Below, in pieces: positions 27,236 through 37,043 of a stretch of DNA of 64,000 bases (position 1 is the stretch's first letter; each line of letters opens with the position of its first letter). This DNA is from an uncultured Paracoccaceae bacterium (GTDB taxonomy: Bacteria; Pseudomonadota; Alphaproteobacteria; Rhodobacterales; Rhodobacteraceae). Where the stretch lies: assembly GCA_947499635.1 (NCBI GenBank), contig CANMPD010000018.1:1-64000 (forward strand), read 5' to 3'. The notes under the pieces were generated by a model. It had not been told where the DNA came from. It searched no databases and saw only the letters and a list, made by a program, of their open reading frames with translations. The translations under genes were made by a program, and so were the position numbers.

Positions 27236-28225
27236 TCAGAGCTTTAATACCACAGAGCCCGCGCGATCACCACGTGCAACCATGTCATGTGCGGTGGCGC
27301 AATCGGCAAGATCCATGATGTGTGAAACTCTTAGGTTCAGCGCGGATTGGTTTAGAAATTGGGTGAGGTTTGCAATTGCTGTGGCCCGCTGTGTGTCTGA
27401 CAGCAGATAGACAAGTACCAGATCTAAGGTCACTGCTTTGAACATCAGTGGGTAAAACGGTAAGGTGGGTGTCATATCTTTGGCAGAGCCAAAGGTCGCA
27501 ATTGTACCGCCTGGGGCAATCACCTGAGTGTTGGTGTCGATGTTCTTGCCAAACTCCACCTCTATTATACGATCCACAAGCACGCCTTTGGTTTCGGCCA
27601 AGATCTGATCGCCAAGATCTGGGGCGCTGTAGTCGAATACCGCATGGGCTCCGGCCTCCTGTGCGGCGGTGCGACCTGCGTCGCCTTTGGCGGTTGCAAT
27701 AACCCGTGCGCCGGATGCGGCCGCGATCTGAATGGCAAGATGACCGACGGTCCCGGCGCCTCCGCTGACCAAGACGATCTGATCTGCAACACTGCCGCCC
27801 CCAAGAACCGCATGACACGCCGTGAGGGCAGGGATGCCAAGTACAGCCCCCTGTTCGAATGTGATGTGATCCGGCAATGTGACCGCCTGAGGACTGGGAA
27901 GGGCGATATAATCCGCTGCGGTGCCAAAGGCGCGCTGCCATTGACCATTCCAGATCCAAACCCGTTCTCCGATACGCGACAATGGAACGCCATCGCCCAC
28001 GGCCTCAATCACGCCTGCGCCATCGCTGTGGGGGATTATCACATCAAAGGGGGGCTTGGTCACGCCGGGGCGTCCACCGGCACGGGCGCGTACATCGGAT
28101 GGGTTCACGGCAGACGTATGCAATTTGACCAGCACTTCGCCAGCGGCCGGTGTTGGGGTGGCAATGTCTGTAAGGGTTAAGACATCGGCGGCAGTTCCGA
28201 ATGCGGTATAGGTAATCGCACGCAT
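27236..28225 (-). CDS. NADPH:quinone oxidoreductase, zinc-free MDR family
   Basis: 329-residue medium-chain dehydrogenase/reductase of the zeta-crystallin/QOR type. GroES-like N-terminal domain (VKLHTSAVNPSDVRAR) and Rossmann NADPH site (VSGGAGTVGHLAIQIA) are present, and the cysteine and histidine ligands of zinc alcohol dehydrogenases are absent. It likely reduces quinones or enones with NADPH. The ATG at 28225 follows AGGAG by 6 nt; the longer open frame to 28471 has no support. It is divergent from msrB (127-bp spacer), so both may share stress-responsive control (inference). Confidence 0.92.
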   Translation of the reverse strand: MRAITYTAFGTAADVLTLTDIATPTPAAGEVLVKLHTSAVNPSDVRARAGGRPGVTKPPFDVIIPHSDGAGVIEAVGDGVPLSRIGERVWIWNGQWQRAFGTAADYIALPSPQAVTLPDHITFEQGAVLGIPALTACHAVLGGGSVADQIVLVSGGAGTVGHLAIQIAAASGARVIATAKGDAGRTAAQEAGAHAVFDYSAPDLGDQILAETKGVLVDRIIEVEFGKNIDTNTQVIAPGGTIATFGSAKDMTPTLPFYPLMFKAVTLDLVLVYLLSDTQRATAIANLTQFLNQSALNLRVSHIMDLADCATAHDMVARGDRAGSVVLKL

Positions 28226-28352
28226 GGGGGCTCCTGTATATTTTGGGTGACCATAGCTGTAAAGGTGCGCCGTCACAAAGGGTCTACGGGAGATATGATT
28301 GATTTTCCTAGGATCGGGCCCAATATGATATCCAACCAAAAGGAGCCACCGC

Positions 28353-28802
28353 ATGAGTGACAAATCCCCCAAATTCCCTGAGGCCGTCGCGCGCCTTACG
28401 CCCGAGCAGTACCATGTCACGCAGGAAAATGGGACGGAGCGCCCGTTTCGCAATGAATTCTGGAACCACAAGGATGAAGGGGTCTATGTCGATATTGTCT
28501 CAGGCGAGGTTTTGTTTTCGTCGTTGGATAAATTCGACAGTGGGTGTGGTTGGCCCAGCTTTACGCGTCCTGTCAAACCTGAGGTGGTTACAGAACACCA
28601 TGACACCACCCACGGGATGACCCGCACCGAAGTACGATCCGATACGGCAGATTGCCATTTGGGGCATGTGTTTCCAGACGGGCCCGTCGATACGGGGGGG
28701 CTGCGCTATTGCATCAATTCAGCCGCGCTACGGTTTGTGCCGCGTGCCGAGATGGAAGCTGCAGGATTTGGGGCGTATATGACGCTGTTTGATCCTGAAT
28801 GA
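28353..28802 (+). CDS. msrB: Peptide-methionine (R)-S-oxide reductase
   Basis: 149-residue MsrB reducing methionine-R-sulfoxide in proteins. Motifs: [21 protein letters not shown] and the catalytic RYCINS (Cys at about 120). Another Cys at 101 sits where zinc-binding forms have a CxxC, but the full four-cysteine zinc set is not present. AAGGAG precedes the ATG at good spacing. The Rossmann reductase gene is divergent. Confidence 0.96.
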   Translation: MSDKSPKFPEAVARLTPEQYHVTQENGTERPFRNEFWNHKDEGVYVDIVSGEVLFSSLDKFDSGCGWPSFTRPVKPEVVTEHHDTTHGMTRTEVRSDTADCHLGHVFPDGPVDTGGLRYCINSAALRFVPRAEMEAAGFGAYMTLFDPE

Positions 28803-28811
28803 GCGTGGGTC

Positions 28812-28835
28812 TGCCGCAGCAGCACAGTTGCGGCA
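28812..28835. terminator. Weak stem-loop between msrB and the response-regulator gene
   Basis: TGCCGCA and TGCGGCA arms (7 bp) with a 10-nt loop between convergent genes; no T-run, so function as terminator is uncertain. Confidence 0.4.
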
Positions 28836-28854
28836 AACCTAATATTCTGCGAGG

Positions 28855-29520
28855 TCAAAGACTTTTAATTGAGCTGCTTTGTAGGACACCGTTCTCTAGT
28901 GCGTAACGGGTCAGGCCTGCGGTTGAGGAAATACCAAGCTTGCGTTTGATGTTTTTACGGTGGGTTTCAACAGTGCGTACCGAGATATCCAATGTCCGGG
29001 CGACTTCTTTGTTTGCACGGCCCTGAGCCAATTCAAGCAAGATTGTTTGTTCCCGCCCTGTCAGGGCCTCGCGTGCTGTGGTCCCGTCTGTCGGATTAAG
29101 CGATCCAGCCGCGCCAGTGCACAGATAGATTTGACCTGCCATGACCGCATCAATGGCGGTTTTTATTTTATCCGGTTGTACATCCTTGAGCACATAACCG
29201 CAGGCTCCGTGATTCAACGCGGTTGAGATATATTCAGGACTGTTATGCATCGATAGAATTAACACACGGGTTTCGGGTTGGTGCTCTAGGATCATTTCGG
29301 TGGCGCCAAGTCCGCCGATGTCGGGCATGTTCAGATCCATCAAGATCACATCTGGCTTCAGTCGCGCTGCGGCTTCAACGGCTTTGCGACCATTGCACGG
29401 CGTGCCAAGGATTTCGATGTCGTCATAACATTCCAAAATAGATTGCAGACCCTCTGCGACCATAGGATGATCATCCACGATCAGGATTTTCGTGGTCTTA
29501 GACTGAACCGTCTCGGACAT
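28855..29520 (-). CDS. NarL/LuxR-family response regulator
   Basis: 221 residues: receiver domain (ILIVDDHPMVAEGLQ with the acidic pair, phosphorylated Asp in DVILMDLNMPDIGG, conserved Lys in YVLKDV) and a C-terminal LuxR-type helix-turn-helix (GRANKEVARTLDISVRTVET). It should be phosphorylated by the histidine kinase encoded 75 bp upstream. The pair lies next to a TRAP transporter and probably controls it, by analogy with MctSR-like systems near carboxylate transporters (inference). Confidence 0.93.
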   Translation of the reverse strand: MSETVQSKTTKILIVDDHPMVAEGLQSILECYDDIEILGTPCNGRKAVEAAARLKPDVILMDLNMPDIGGLGATEMILEHQPETRVLILSMHNSPEYISTALNHGACGYVLKDVQPDKIKTAIDAVMAGQIYLCTGAAGSLNPTDGTTAREALTGREQTILLELAQGRANKEVARTLDISVRTVETHRKNIKRKLGISSTAGLTRYALENGVLQSSSIKSL

Positions 29521-29594
29521 GGCTTATCCCCCCAAGGTGCGATCTTGGCTCCGGTATGGGGCCATAAGGCGTCCCCAGATCGCGTGTTGTCATG

Positions 29595-31025
29595 TTAATT
29601 GCTGACTTCATCACGCTTGCGAAGATGTTTCAAGGGGAGTGTTGCTTCGATAACGAGCCCTTGATGATCGCTTTTTGTATCGTTGAGAGGCCTAATGCGG
29701 AGATGACCATCTAACTGTTCGACGCGTTCTTGCATATTGCGCAACCCAATGCCTGGCGTGATCTTGCGATTGCGGTGTGTCAGACCACAGCCATTATCGG
29801 TGACACGTAGGGTCGCCCCCTTGGCATGGCCGCGCAGGCTGACACTGACCTGCGTTGCACCTGAATGGCGTTCAATATTGGTCAGAGCCTCTTGCCCAAT
29901 GCGGTAGAGCGCGATTTTGCTATCTTGATTGAGGAGATTGCGAAACACCACGGTCTTAAAGTCAGTTTGTATGCCGGTGCGCTGGGCAAATTCATCTGTC
30001 AGGGCTTGTAGGGCGGGGCCAAGACCGAGATCATCCAATAGACCCGGCCGCAGGTCACGGCTTATGCGGCGGACCTCAGTAATCGCGGTTGATAAGCCCT
30101 CTATACCACTGTCGAGGGGGACATTCGGATCTGGGGTTTCAGACGCAGGCATGCGCAGTACGTGTCGCTTGGCAGTTTCTAATTTATACCGCACGCCGAC
30201 AAGGATTTGGCTGATACCATCATGAAGCTCACGCGCAACTCGGCCGCGCTCATCCTCTTGGGCGTCAAGAACACGTTGGTTCAGCTCCTTTAGTTTAACA
30301 TCCGCAAGGCGACGTTCGTGGATGTTCAGCAAAAGTCCGGAGGCAAACACGAGAATCAGAGCAAAGAGTGTAATGACGCCTATATAGACAAAGGTACGCT
30401 GCACGCGTTGTTCAACCTGCGCCCGCGACTGGGCCACCGAGGCGACGACGTCATCGATAAATATACCTGTGCCTACAGCCCATCGCCAATCTTGCAGGCC
30501 AACGACATAGGCAATCATCTGCGCCTCTTGCCCGGTGGATGGTTTGTTCCACAAAAAGGATAACCATCCAGCGCCTTGGCGTGCGGTGTCGACCAGTTGT
30601 TCGATAACCGGGGTGCCGTTGCTGTCCGTCAGGTCGCTCCAATTGCGATTGATTAATTCAGTTTGGCGGGGGCTGACAAGATTGGTGCCGTCATAGTCGT
30701 AAACAAAAAAGAATCCATCACGGCCATAAATCATAGCGCTGAGCATTTGCATCACTTCGCGCTGGGCCTCGATGTCATTCGGGGCTGCGGGGCCGTATAT
30801 ATGGGAAAAGCTGTTGCGGGCTTGGGTCACATAGTTGCGCAATTCTTCTTGTTTTGCTTCTAGGAGCAAATTTTCAAGCGCCTGAATTTCACGTTCTGCC
30901 GTCGCACGGGATTGATAAGCCACCAACGCGGCAATGGCGCAGCAGGCAACGATCAGCGGGAGGGTCGCCAGCATTGACAGCTTTTGCGCGTAGCTTGGTC
31001 GAAGGAGTTTTCTGAATAAGAACAT
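29595..31025 (-). CDS. Cache-domain sensor histidine kinase (HisKA_3/HATPase)
   Basis: 476 residues: N-terminal membrane helix (about 18-38), periplasmic single-Cache sensor domain (about 40-200; GRDGFFFVYDYDGTNLVSP, then LQDWRWAVGTGIFIDDV), second helix (about 213-235), HisKA_3 dimerisation domain with the phospho-accepting His in RVARELHDGISQ, and a GHKL ATPase domain (N-box EALTNIERHSGA, DNGCGL, GIGLRNMQERV). Cache domains of this type sense small carboxylates such as pyruvate or lactate. Transcribed with the response regulator and divergent from the TRAP operon it may sense for. Confidence 0.93.
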   Translation of the reverse strand: MFLFRKLLRPSYAQKLSMLATLPLIVACCAIAALVAYQSRATAEREIQALENLLLEAKQEELRNYVTQARNSFSHIYGPAAPNDIEAQREVMQMLSAMIYGRDGFFFVYDYDGTNLVSPRQTELINRNWSDLTDSNGTPVIEQLVDTARQGAGWLSFLWNKPSTGQEAQMIAYVVGLQDWRWAVGTGIFIDDVVASVAQSRAQVEQRVQRTFVYIGVITLFALILVFASGLLLNIHERRLADVKLKELNQRVLDAQEDERGRVARELHDGISQILVGVRYKLETAKRHVLRMPASETPDPNVPLDSGIEGLSTAITEVRRISRDLRPGLLDDLGLGPALQALTDEFAQRTGIQTDFKTVVFRNLLNQDSKIALYRIGQEALTNIERHSGATQVSVSLRGHAKGATLRVTDNGCGLTHRNRKITPGIGLRNMQERVEQLDGHLRIRPLNDTKSDHQGLVIEATLPLKHLRKRDEVSN

Positions 31026-31417
31026 TTATGACAGCGCTTGCAGTTAAGGTGTGACTAGGAGACGGGATGCTATGGGCTGCCAGTGTGGGCTATACGGTGT
31101 GCGATATCCAGTGCGGCGTCTGATCAGACCGGGGTGAGTGTTTTATAAAAATCGAATCAAATTGTCCCATTCGGTTGTGCTTATAGAAACATGGCGCAAA
31201 TTGGCATGCGATCAATACAGAGACGGGCTTGATTTGATTTGGGTCGCGTTTTTATGTCCAAATTCCCTTGAAACGCGCAAGAAAATGATGTGGCTACGTA
31301 GTAATTGGTATTCACATGTCAAGCCGTGCATCTATGTTCGGACCACTGGACATCGGCGCGATTTGGAGACGCGTCTTGTTTTGAAAAATAAACTGGAAAT
31401 AAACTGGGAGGAAAGAC
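31026..31417. other. Divergent regulatory region between the kinase and TRAP operon, no gene seen
   Basis: 392 bp with stops in all frames at short intervals and no supported ORF. I did not find a convincing sigma-54 (GG-N10-GC) or sigma-70 pair. It must hold the promoters of both transcription units, and binding sites for the response regulator are expected here but cannot be named. Confidence 0.6.
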
Positions 31418-32500
31418 ATGGATCGCCGTTCTTTTTTGAAAACATCTGCGTTGGGTGGCTCGGCTGCTGCAGCAACGTCATTGGCTGCACCTGCATACGC
31501 GCAAGGTAAGCGCACATTGACTATGGTCACCACATGGGGACGCGGTCTTGCGGGAGTACACGACTCTGCACAGCGTGTGGCCGACAACATCACTGCAATG
31601 ACCGATGGTGATTTGACCGTTGACCTAAAAGCTGCCGGCGAATTGGTCGGTGCGTTTGAGGTCTTTGATGCTGTGACATCAGGTCAGGCGGATATGTATC
31701 ATGGTGCGGATTACTACTTTGTAGGTCAGCATCCGGCTTATGCATTCTTTACCACTGTGCCTTTCGGCATGACGGCGCAAGAGCTGGCAAACTGGTATTA
31801 CCAAGAAGGCGGTCATGATCTGCACAACGAATTGGGTCAGATCTTTGGTTTGAAATCATTCCTGGGCGGCAACACAGGTGCGCAAGCCGGTGGCTGGTTC
31901 AAAAAAGAAATCAACAGCCCTGACGATTTCAACGGTTTGAAGTTCCGTATGCCAGGATTGGGTGGCCAAGCCCTGTCTAAACTGGGTGCATCTATCCAGA
32001 ACATTCCCGGTGCCGAAGTGTATCAGGCGCTGTCGTCTGGTGCGATTGACGGAACGGAGTGGATTGGTCCTTGGGCAGATGAAAAAGCTGGCTTCCAAGA
32101 AATCACCAAGACTTATTACGCTGCAGGCTTCCACGAGCCAGGTGCGGGTCTGTCGGTTGCTGTAAACCTTGATGTATTTGAAGGCCTGTCGCCTGCGCAT
32201 CAAAAAGTTGTTGAGATCGCCTCGGCCGAAGCACACCAGTGGAACCTGAGCCAGTTCTTGGCAAACAATGGTACAGCTTTGCAGCGCTTGCAGGCTGGCG
32301 GTGTTAAAGTTCTCGAATTCCCAGATTCCGTCTGGGATGCCTTTGGTCGTGCGTCACAAGAAGTGCACGCCGAAAACCTGGGCGATGACATCTATAAGAC
32401 TGTTCATGACAGTGCGATGGCATCCATGAAAGCCTCTTCTGGTTGGATCAATCGCTCGTCAGGCGCGTACACGGCACAGCGTGACCGCGTCTTGGGCTAA
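31418..32500 (+). CDS. dctP: TRAP transporter substrate-binding protein, TakP-like
   Basis: 360-residue periplasmic binding protein. It starts MDRRSFLKTSALGG, a twin-arginine type signal also found in Rhodobacter TakP, and is cleaved near AYAQG. The ligand region GLKFRMPGLGG carries the conserved arginine that grips the substrate carboxylate, and ALSSGAIDGTEWIGPW resembles the TakP/alpha-keto acid subfamily. Expected ligands are pyruvate, lactate or other 2-oxo or 2-hydroxy acids. GGGAGG precedes the ATG. A strong hairpin follows the gene. Confidence 0.93.
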   Translation: MDRRSFLKTSALGGSAAAATSLAAPAYAQGKRTLTMVTTWGRGLAGVHDSAQRVADNITAMTDGDLTVDLKAAGELVGAFEVFDAVTSGQADMYHGADYYFVGQHPAYAFFTTVPFGMTAQELANWYYQEGGHDLHNELGQIFGLKSFLGGNTGAQAGGWFKKEINSPDDFNGLKFRMPGLGGQALSKLGASIQNIPGAEVYQALSSGAIDGTEWIGPWADEKAGFQEITKTYYAAGFHEPGAGLSVAVNLDVFEGLSPAHQKVVEIASAEAHQWNLSQFLANNGTALQRLQAGGVKVLEFPDSVWDAFGRASQEVHAENLGDDIYKTVHDSAMASMKASSGWINRSSGAYTAQRDRVLG

Positions 32501-32513
32501 GCTTTAAGTATTA

Positions 32514-32535
32514 CCCCTCGCCATGTGGCGGGGGG
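32514..32535 (+). terminator. Intercistronic hairpin after dctP
   Basis: A 9-bp stem CCCCTCGCC/GGCGGGGGG with an ATGT loop, followed by cttctcttg. It can partly terminate transcription or protect the dctP 3' end, giving more binding protein than permease. Confidence 0.75.
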
Positions 32536-32679
32536 CTTCTCTTGTTCGGTAAACCTGAAGCCTGAGGCAAGTGCATTAACGGATTTATAAAGACCAACCT
32601 TTGCATTTTCCTCAGTATTAACGTTGTGCGTTTTTCAGACGCCGCACATATTCAAACACTTTAAATCCCGGGGGGAGCC

Positions 32680-33627
32680 ATGCAAGACGACATGAGTATT
32701 TCCTTTTTCGGCGCGATTGGCGGCTTCCTTTGGTGGGTGGCTCAAAATATCTTTGGCGCTTTTGTAAATTTTGCTGCAGCTGTCAGCTCTCCTTCGCTTT
32801 GGGCGGATTGGTTGAGCTGGAACAACACCACCGAGGATAAGCAATCGCTGATGCGGTTTGTCTATTACGGTGGATCGGTGGAATTCTTCTTTTTTGTTTT
32901 CACGCTGTTCCTCGTGTTGACGGCCTTTGCGATCTATTTTCGCGGCTTTATGTGGGGCATCGTGCGCGCGCTTGAAGGCTTTGCCAATACCATTGGCCGC
33001 TTTGCTGCGTGGGCGGGATTGTTGATGGTGGTTCAACAGATCATAATCGTGTTTATGCAGCGTGTTTTCGCCCGCCCTGACATGAGTTTTGGTCTTGGGG
33101 TGGCACTGGATAAAGACATCAGTTGGTACGCCGAAGAACTTAAGTTTTACAACGCGTTAGTGATCGTGTTTTGCGTAACCTACACCTTTGTCCAAGGCGG
33201 ACATGTGCGCGTTGATCTGGTTTATGGTGGCATATCGCATCGCGCCAAACGCGTCGTTGATATGGTCGGGTCGCTGATCTTTATGATGCCAGTTGCCGTT
33301 TTGACATGGATGTACGGCTGGTTCTTCCTGTGGCGGCATTTGATCGTACCTAAACCTTCGGCGTCGGACCAATTGGAACGTCTGGTTCTCAAGGCGCGTG
33401 CATTGCGCTGGAACGTAGAAACAATCGGATTTTCGCCCAGCGGGTTTAACGGATACTTCCTGTTCAAAATTCTGCTGGTGACCTTTGCCGGTTTGATTTT
33501 TCTGCACGCGATCGCCTTTTTCTATCGCTCGATGCTGGAATTCATCGAAGGCGAAGACAGCGAAGGCAAATATCTTGACAAAGATACGCTTGGCGCAGGC
33601 GAAGAAGCCTATGAAGGCACACATTAA
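32680..33627 (+). CDS. dctQ: TRAP transporter small permease, enlarged DctQ
   Basis: 315 residues, nearly twice the usual 160-180. The canonical four-helix DctQ part is in the second half (VFCVTYTFVQGGHVRVDLVYG is the DctQ signature); the first 130 residues add extra helices and a soluble loop. It assists the large permease in Na+-driven uptake. GGGGGAG precedes the ATG. The DctM start is 18 bp beyond its stop, so the two are cotranscribed. Confidence 0.9.
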   Translation: MQDDMSISFFGAIGGFLWWVAQNIFGAFVNFAAAVSSPSLWADWLSWNNTTEDKQSLMRFVYYGGSVEFFFFVFTLFLVLTAFAIYFRGFMWGIVRALEGFANTIGRFAAWAGLLMVVQQIIIVFMQRVFARPDMSFGLGVALDKDISWYAEELKFYNALVIVFCVTYTFVQGGHVRVDLVYGGISHRAKRVVDMVGSLIFMMPVAVLTWMYGWFFLWRHLIVPKPSASDQLERLVLKARALRWNVETIGFSPSGFNGYFLFKILLVTFAGLIFLHAIAFFYRSMLEFIEGEDSEGKYLDKDTLGAGEEAYEGTH

Positions 33628-33645
33628 TTAGGGGGCAGTATACCC

Positions 33646-36000
33646 ATGCTATTCGGACTTGATGGCGTTGAGATCGGCCTGATCATCGTCTTTTTCTGTC
33701 TCTTTGGAGGCATTCTTTCTGGCTTTCCAGTGGCCTTTGCCATTGGCGGAGCAGGGCTCATTGCATTTGGAATTATCGCGGCGCTTGATAGCGCTGGTTT
33801 GTTGATCCATCAGGCAATTGATACCTCAAGCCAAGCTTATCGCGATATCGTCGGAACCGGTGTACGCCCAGATTCGATATCGATTTTCCGGTATCCTGAT
33901 TTGCCACGTCTCGCAGAACCTGTGTTCCCACAGGGCTGGGAAATGGCGATGGATCGCAACCTGTCGTTCCTTGTGAACCGTATCAATGAACGTGTTCTTG
34001 CGGGTGCTTCGATCGAGACCCTGTTGGCCGTGTTGATGTTCGTCCTGATGGGGATCACGCTGGAGCGTTCGAAGATTGCGAATGATCTTCTGACCACGAT
34101 GGCACGCGTCTTTGGACCACTGCCCGGTGGCCTTGCCGTATCTATTGTGGTTGTAGGTGCCTTTCTGGCGGCCTCAACTGGGATCGTGGGGGCAACGGTT
34201 GTCACCATGGGGTTGTTGGCGTTGCCGACCATGCTGCGCAACAATTACAGCCCAGAGCTGGCGACGGGTGTTATCGCAGCGTCAGGGACATTGGGACAAA
34301 TCATCCCTCCGTCGATTGTGATCGTTTTGCTTGGAACCTTGGCGGGGGATTTATACTCCACCGCACAAGAGGCACGCGCGCAGTCATTTGGTTGTTCTGA
34401 TGCGTTGACTTATTTGGGCGAACCGGCCGTTGTCTCGGTTGGGACGTTGTTTCAGGCGGCGTTGTTGCCCGGTATTTTGTTGGCACTGCTTTACGCGCTT
34501 TATGCCTTTGGCTATGCGCTGCTTAATCCGGAAAAAGCACCACCTGTTGTGTTTGCTGAAAGCACACAAACCCCGATTACCCGCACTGAGGGCCTGACAT
34601 GGTTCTTGGGTGTGCCTGTTGCATTGATTGTTGGCGTTGTCCTGTTGGGCAATCTGGGACTGGTTGGAACACAAGATCTGACAGTGTCAGGTTTCTCTGA
34701 TGCGGGCCAGACGGCCTCGCTGCGTACAAGCGTTTCAGAGGCATGCCAGGCGGCGATGATTGAATTGCATGGCCAATCAGCATGGGATTTCGCGGTGTCT
34801 GAGCAACAAGCGATCGATGCCGCAGGCGGTGTCGCGGCATCGACCAAACTGAGCGTTGATGAAATTGCAGCACTGCGCGAGACGAGAATTGCCAATGCGG
34901 CTCCGATTGGGACCGGTGTTGCCATCATACTTGTACTGATCGGCATGGTTTTGACCGTTGGGCGCGGTGTTTCACCATCGCGTGACGCCAAGCCATTGAT
35001 CGTTGGTGTCATAGGCTTGTTGTTGATGGCTTTGGTGGACATCGTTTTGATTTCCCCAACCACATCCGCGTTGTTGTCTGTTATCTTGCTGTTGCCGCCT
35101 TTGGCTTTGGCAATGTACGGCGCCAAAGAAGCGGCGTTGCGTTCGGCGCAAAACGATTTGATCCGCGTGGTATTCCCACCCCTGGTGCTGATCGTTGCAG
35201 TTCTGGGCTCAATTTTGGGCGGTATTACCAACCCAACACCGGCTGCTGCACTTGGGGCAGGTGGGGCAATTATGCTGGCGGCTTATCGTCGGCTGCGTGA
35301 TCAAGGCGAAAGCGGGGCTGTCATTTTATGGGCAACTGCAGCTGTCGCGCTTGCGATCATTACGGGTATGAACTTTGATCTGCGGATCAACCAAAGCGAT
35401 GTCGGCGTCGAAACAATCGTTGCGTTTATCTTTGCCTATGGGTGTTATCTGGTTGCATTGTTTGGCCTGCTGTATGGTTGCTGGGTGCTGTTTAAAGGCG
35501 GGGTTCTAAGCCCGATTGTCCGTGAAACAGCCAAAGTGACATCTATGGTCTTTACGATCTTGATCGGCTCTCAGTTGTTGAACCTTGTGGTGATCTCCTT
35601 TGGTGGGGAACATTACATCCAGCAATTCCTCAAGAGTTTTGACAATGAGCTGACAGTCTTTTTGATTGTTATGTTGGTGTTGTTCATCTTGGGATTTGTT
35701 TTGGATTTCCTTGAGATCATCTACATTGTGATCCCGATTGTCGGGCCCGTGATCTATGGTGGGTCGTTTGACCCCAAATGGGTGACGATCATGATCGCGG
35801 TGAACTTGCAGACCTCGTTCCTGACACCGCCCTTTGGTTTTGCGCTGTTCTACCTGCGCGGAGTTGCCCCCAAAGAGGTCACGACGGCACAGATCTATCG
35901 AGGGGTTCTGCCGTTTGTGATGATCCAAGTGTTGGGACTCGCGATTTTATGGCTGTTCCCATCGATTGTCACAATCGTTCCAGCGCTCATGTCGAACTAA
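33646..36000 (+). CDS. dctM: TRAP transporter large permease, enlarged DctM (784 aa)
   Basis: The membrane carrier of the TRAP system. Normal DctM proteins are about 430 residues; this one has 784. Family motifs are split: an N-terminal half (GGILSGFPVAFAIGG, later ASTGIVGATVVTMGLLALP and SGTLGQIIPPSIVIVLLGT), an inserted periplasmic or cytoplasmic segment near residues 50-105, a long central insertion with additional helices (about 300-520), then the C-terminal half (LEIIYIVIPIVGPVIYG, SFLTPPFGFALFYLRGVAP). Such long forms accompany long DctQ in some carboxylate TRAPs. Frame is intact. Confidence 0.92.
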   Translation: MLFGLDGVEIGLIIVFFCLFGGILSGFPVAFAIGGAGLIAFGIIAALDSAGLLIHQAIDTSSQAYRDIVGTGVRPDSISIFRYPDLPRLAEPVFPQGWEMAMDRNLSFLVNRINERVLAGASIETLLAVLMFVLMGITLERSKIANDLLTTMARVFGPLPGGLAVSIVVVGAFLAASTGIVGATVVTMGLLALPTMLRNNYSPELATGVIAASGTLGQIIPPSIVIVLLGTLAGDLYSTAQEARAQSFGCSDALTYLGEPAVVSVGTLFQAALLPGILLALLYALYAFGYALLNPEKAPPVVFAESTQTPITRTEGLTWFLGVPVALIVGVVLLGNLGLVGTQDLTVSGFSDAGQTASLRTSVSEACQAAMIELHGQSAWDFAVSEQQAIDAAGGVAASTKLSVDEIAALRETRIANAAPIGTGVAIILVLIGMVLTVGRGVSPSRDAKPLIVGVIGLLLMALVDIVLISPTTSALLSVILLLPPLALAMYGAKEAALRSAQNDLIRVVFPPLVLIVAVLGSILGGITNPTPAAALGAGGAIMLAAYRRLRDQGESGAVILWATAAVALAIITGMNFDLRINQSDVGVETIVAFIFAYGCYLVALFGLLYGCWVLFKGGVLSPIVRETAKVTSMVFTILIGSQLLNLVVISFGGEHYIQQFLKSFDNELTVFLIVMLVLFILGFVLDFLEIIYIVIPIVGPVIYGGSFDPKWVTIMIAVNLQTSFLTPPFGFALFYLRGVAPKEVTTAQIYRGVLPFVMIQVLGLAILWLFPSIVTIVPALMSN

Positions 36001-36027
36001 ATATGCCATATACGGCGAACCAAAACT

Positions 36028-36059
36028 GCAAAGGGCTGTACGTAAGTACAGCCCTTTGC
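36028..36059 (+). terminator. Terminator after the dctPQM operon
   Basis: A perfect 14-bp stem GCAAAGGGCTGTAC/GTACAGCCCTTTGC with a 4-nt GTAA loop and a following ctttaaat tract. Confidence 0.93.
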
Positions 36060-36227
36060 CTTTAAATCACCCGTTTATGCCGAATAGGAACGGTATTTTG
36101 TGCAAATATAACGAACCTGTTGTGACCTTGTTATCCATTCATAACATGTCCTCTTGGCCCAGCTGCACCTAAATGATACTGTATTCACAAGACCTGAGCA
36201 TCTTAGTAGGCGAACTCTTATTTTATC

Positions 36228-37043
36228 ATGCGTCATACCCTTCCTATTGCCCCTCAGTTTTATGTGACTGCCCCGCAGCCATGTCCCTATCTGCAAGATC
36301 GGCTGGAACGGAAGTTGTTCACAGCTTTACAGGGCGAGGGGGTTGATCAACTCAACAACAGTTTGTCGCAACAAGGGTTTCGCCGCTCGCAAAACGTACT
36401 GTATCGCCCCTCGTGTAGTGACTGTAATGCCTGCCTTTCTGCACGCATCAATGTGACGGAATTCACAGCATCGCGCAGCCAGCGTAAGACCAGCAATCGA
36501 AATGCGCATCTGATACGGCGCGCGACCTCGCCTTGGGCAACCGAAGACCAATACGCGCTGTTTCGGACCTATCTTGACAGTCGTCACGCCGAGGGCGGTA
36601 TGGCGGATATGGATGTGTTCGAATATGCTGCGATGGTTGAAGAGACGCCGATCCGCAGTCGTGTTATTGAATATATGAATTCGAAAACCGGCGACCTGAC
36701 AGCTGTGGCTTTGACAGATGTGCTCGAAGATGGGCTGAGCATGGTTTATTCATTCTACCAGCCGGATCTCCCCCAGCAGTCTTTGGGCACTTATATGGTG
36801 CTAGACCACATCAATATCGCCCGCGAAGCTGATCTACCTTATGTGTATCTAGGCTATTGGGTGCCTGGCAGTGCTAAGATGGCGTATAAATCGAAATTTG
36901 CGGGTCTGGAAGTTTACGCTGACGGCCAATGGCAAATGCTGGAGAACCCAGACCAGTTTTCGGATGTGGACGATCATAAAAACAACACGCCTATAGCGGA
37001 GCAGGTTGCGAACATCCAACTGCCCCAAAAAAACACGGGCTAA
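36228..37043 (+). CDS. bpt: Aspartate/glutamate leucyltransferase (bacterial N-end rule)
   Basis: 271 residues of the ATE/Bpt family, which transfers Leu from Leu-tRNA to proteins starting with Asp or Glu and so marks them for ClpS/ClpAP degradation. The Cys-rich N-terminal pattern CPYLQDR and [15 protein letters not shown], the [11 protein letters not shown] segment, and C-terminal [19 protein letters not shown] are typical. Older annotation calls these arginyltransferases. The gene stands alone behind the TRAP terminator. Length is slightly above average because of a polar C-terminal tail. Confidence 0.93.
   Translation: MRHTLPIAPQFYVTAPQPCPYLQDRLERKLFTALQGEGVDQLNNSLSQQGFRRSQNVLYRPSCSDCNACLSARINVTEFTASRSQRKTSNRNAHLIRRATSPWATEDQYALFRTYLDSRHAEGGMADMDVFEYAAMVEETPIRSRVIEYMNSKTGDLTAVALTDVLEDGLSMVYSFYQPDLPQQSLGTYMVLDHINIAREADLPYVYLGYWVPGSAKMAYKSKFAGLEVYADGQWQMLENPDQFSDVDDHKNNTPIAEQVANIQLPQKNTG

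Noticed and set aside
29595-31025. Assignment of the kinase specifically as MctS
   Set aside because: Domain order fits, but no MctP-type permease is nearby and specificity cannot be read from the sequence, so only the general name was used.
31026-31417. Sigma-54 promoter before dctP
   Set aside because: GG-rich candidates such as tggcgcaaattggcatgc do not keep the GG-N10-GC spacing.
34512-35231. Minus-strand open frame of 239 codons inside dctM
   Set aside because: Antisense shadow of a membrane-protein gene; Thr/Pro-rich composition results from the opposite-strand codons.
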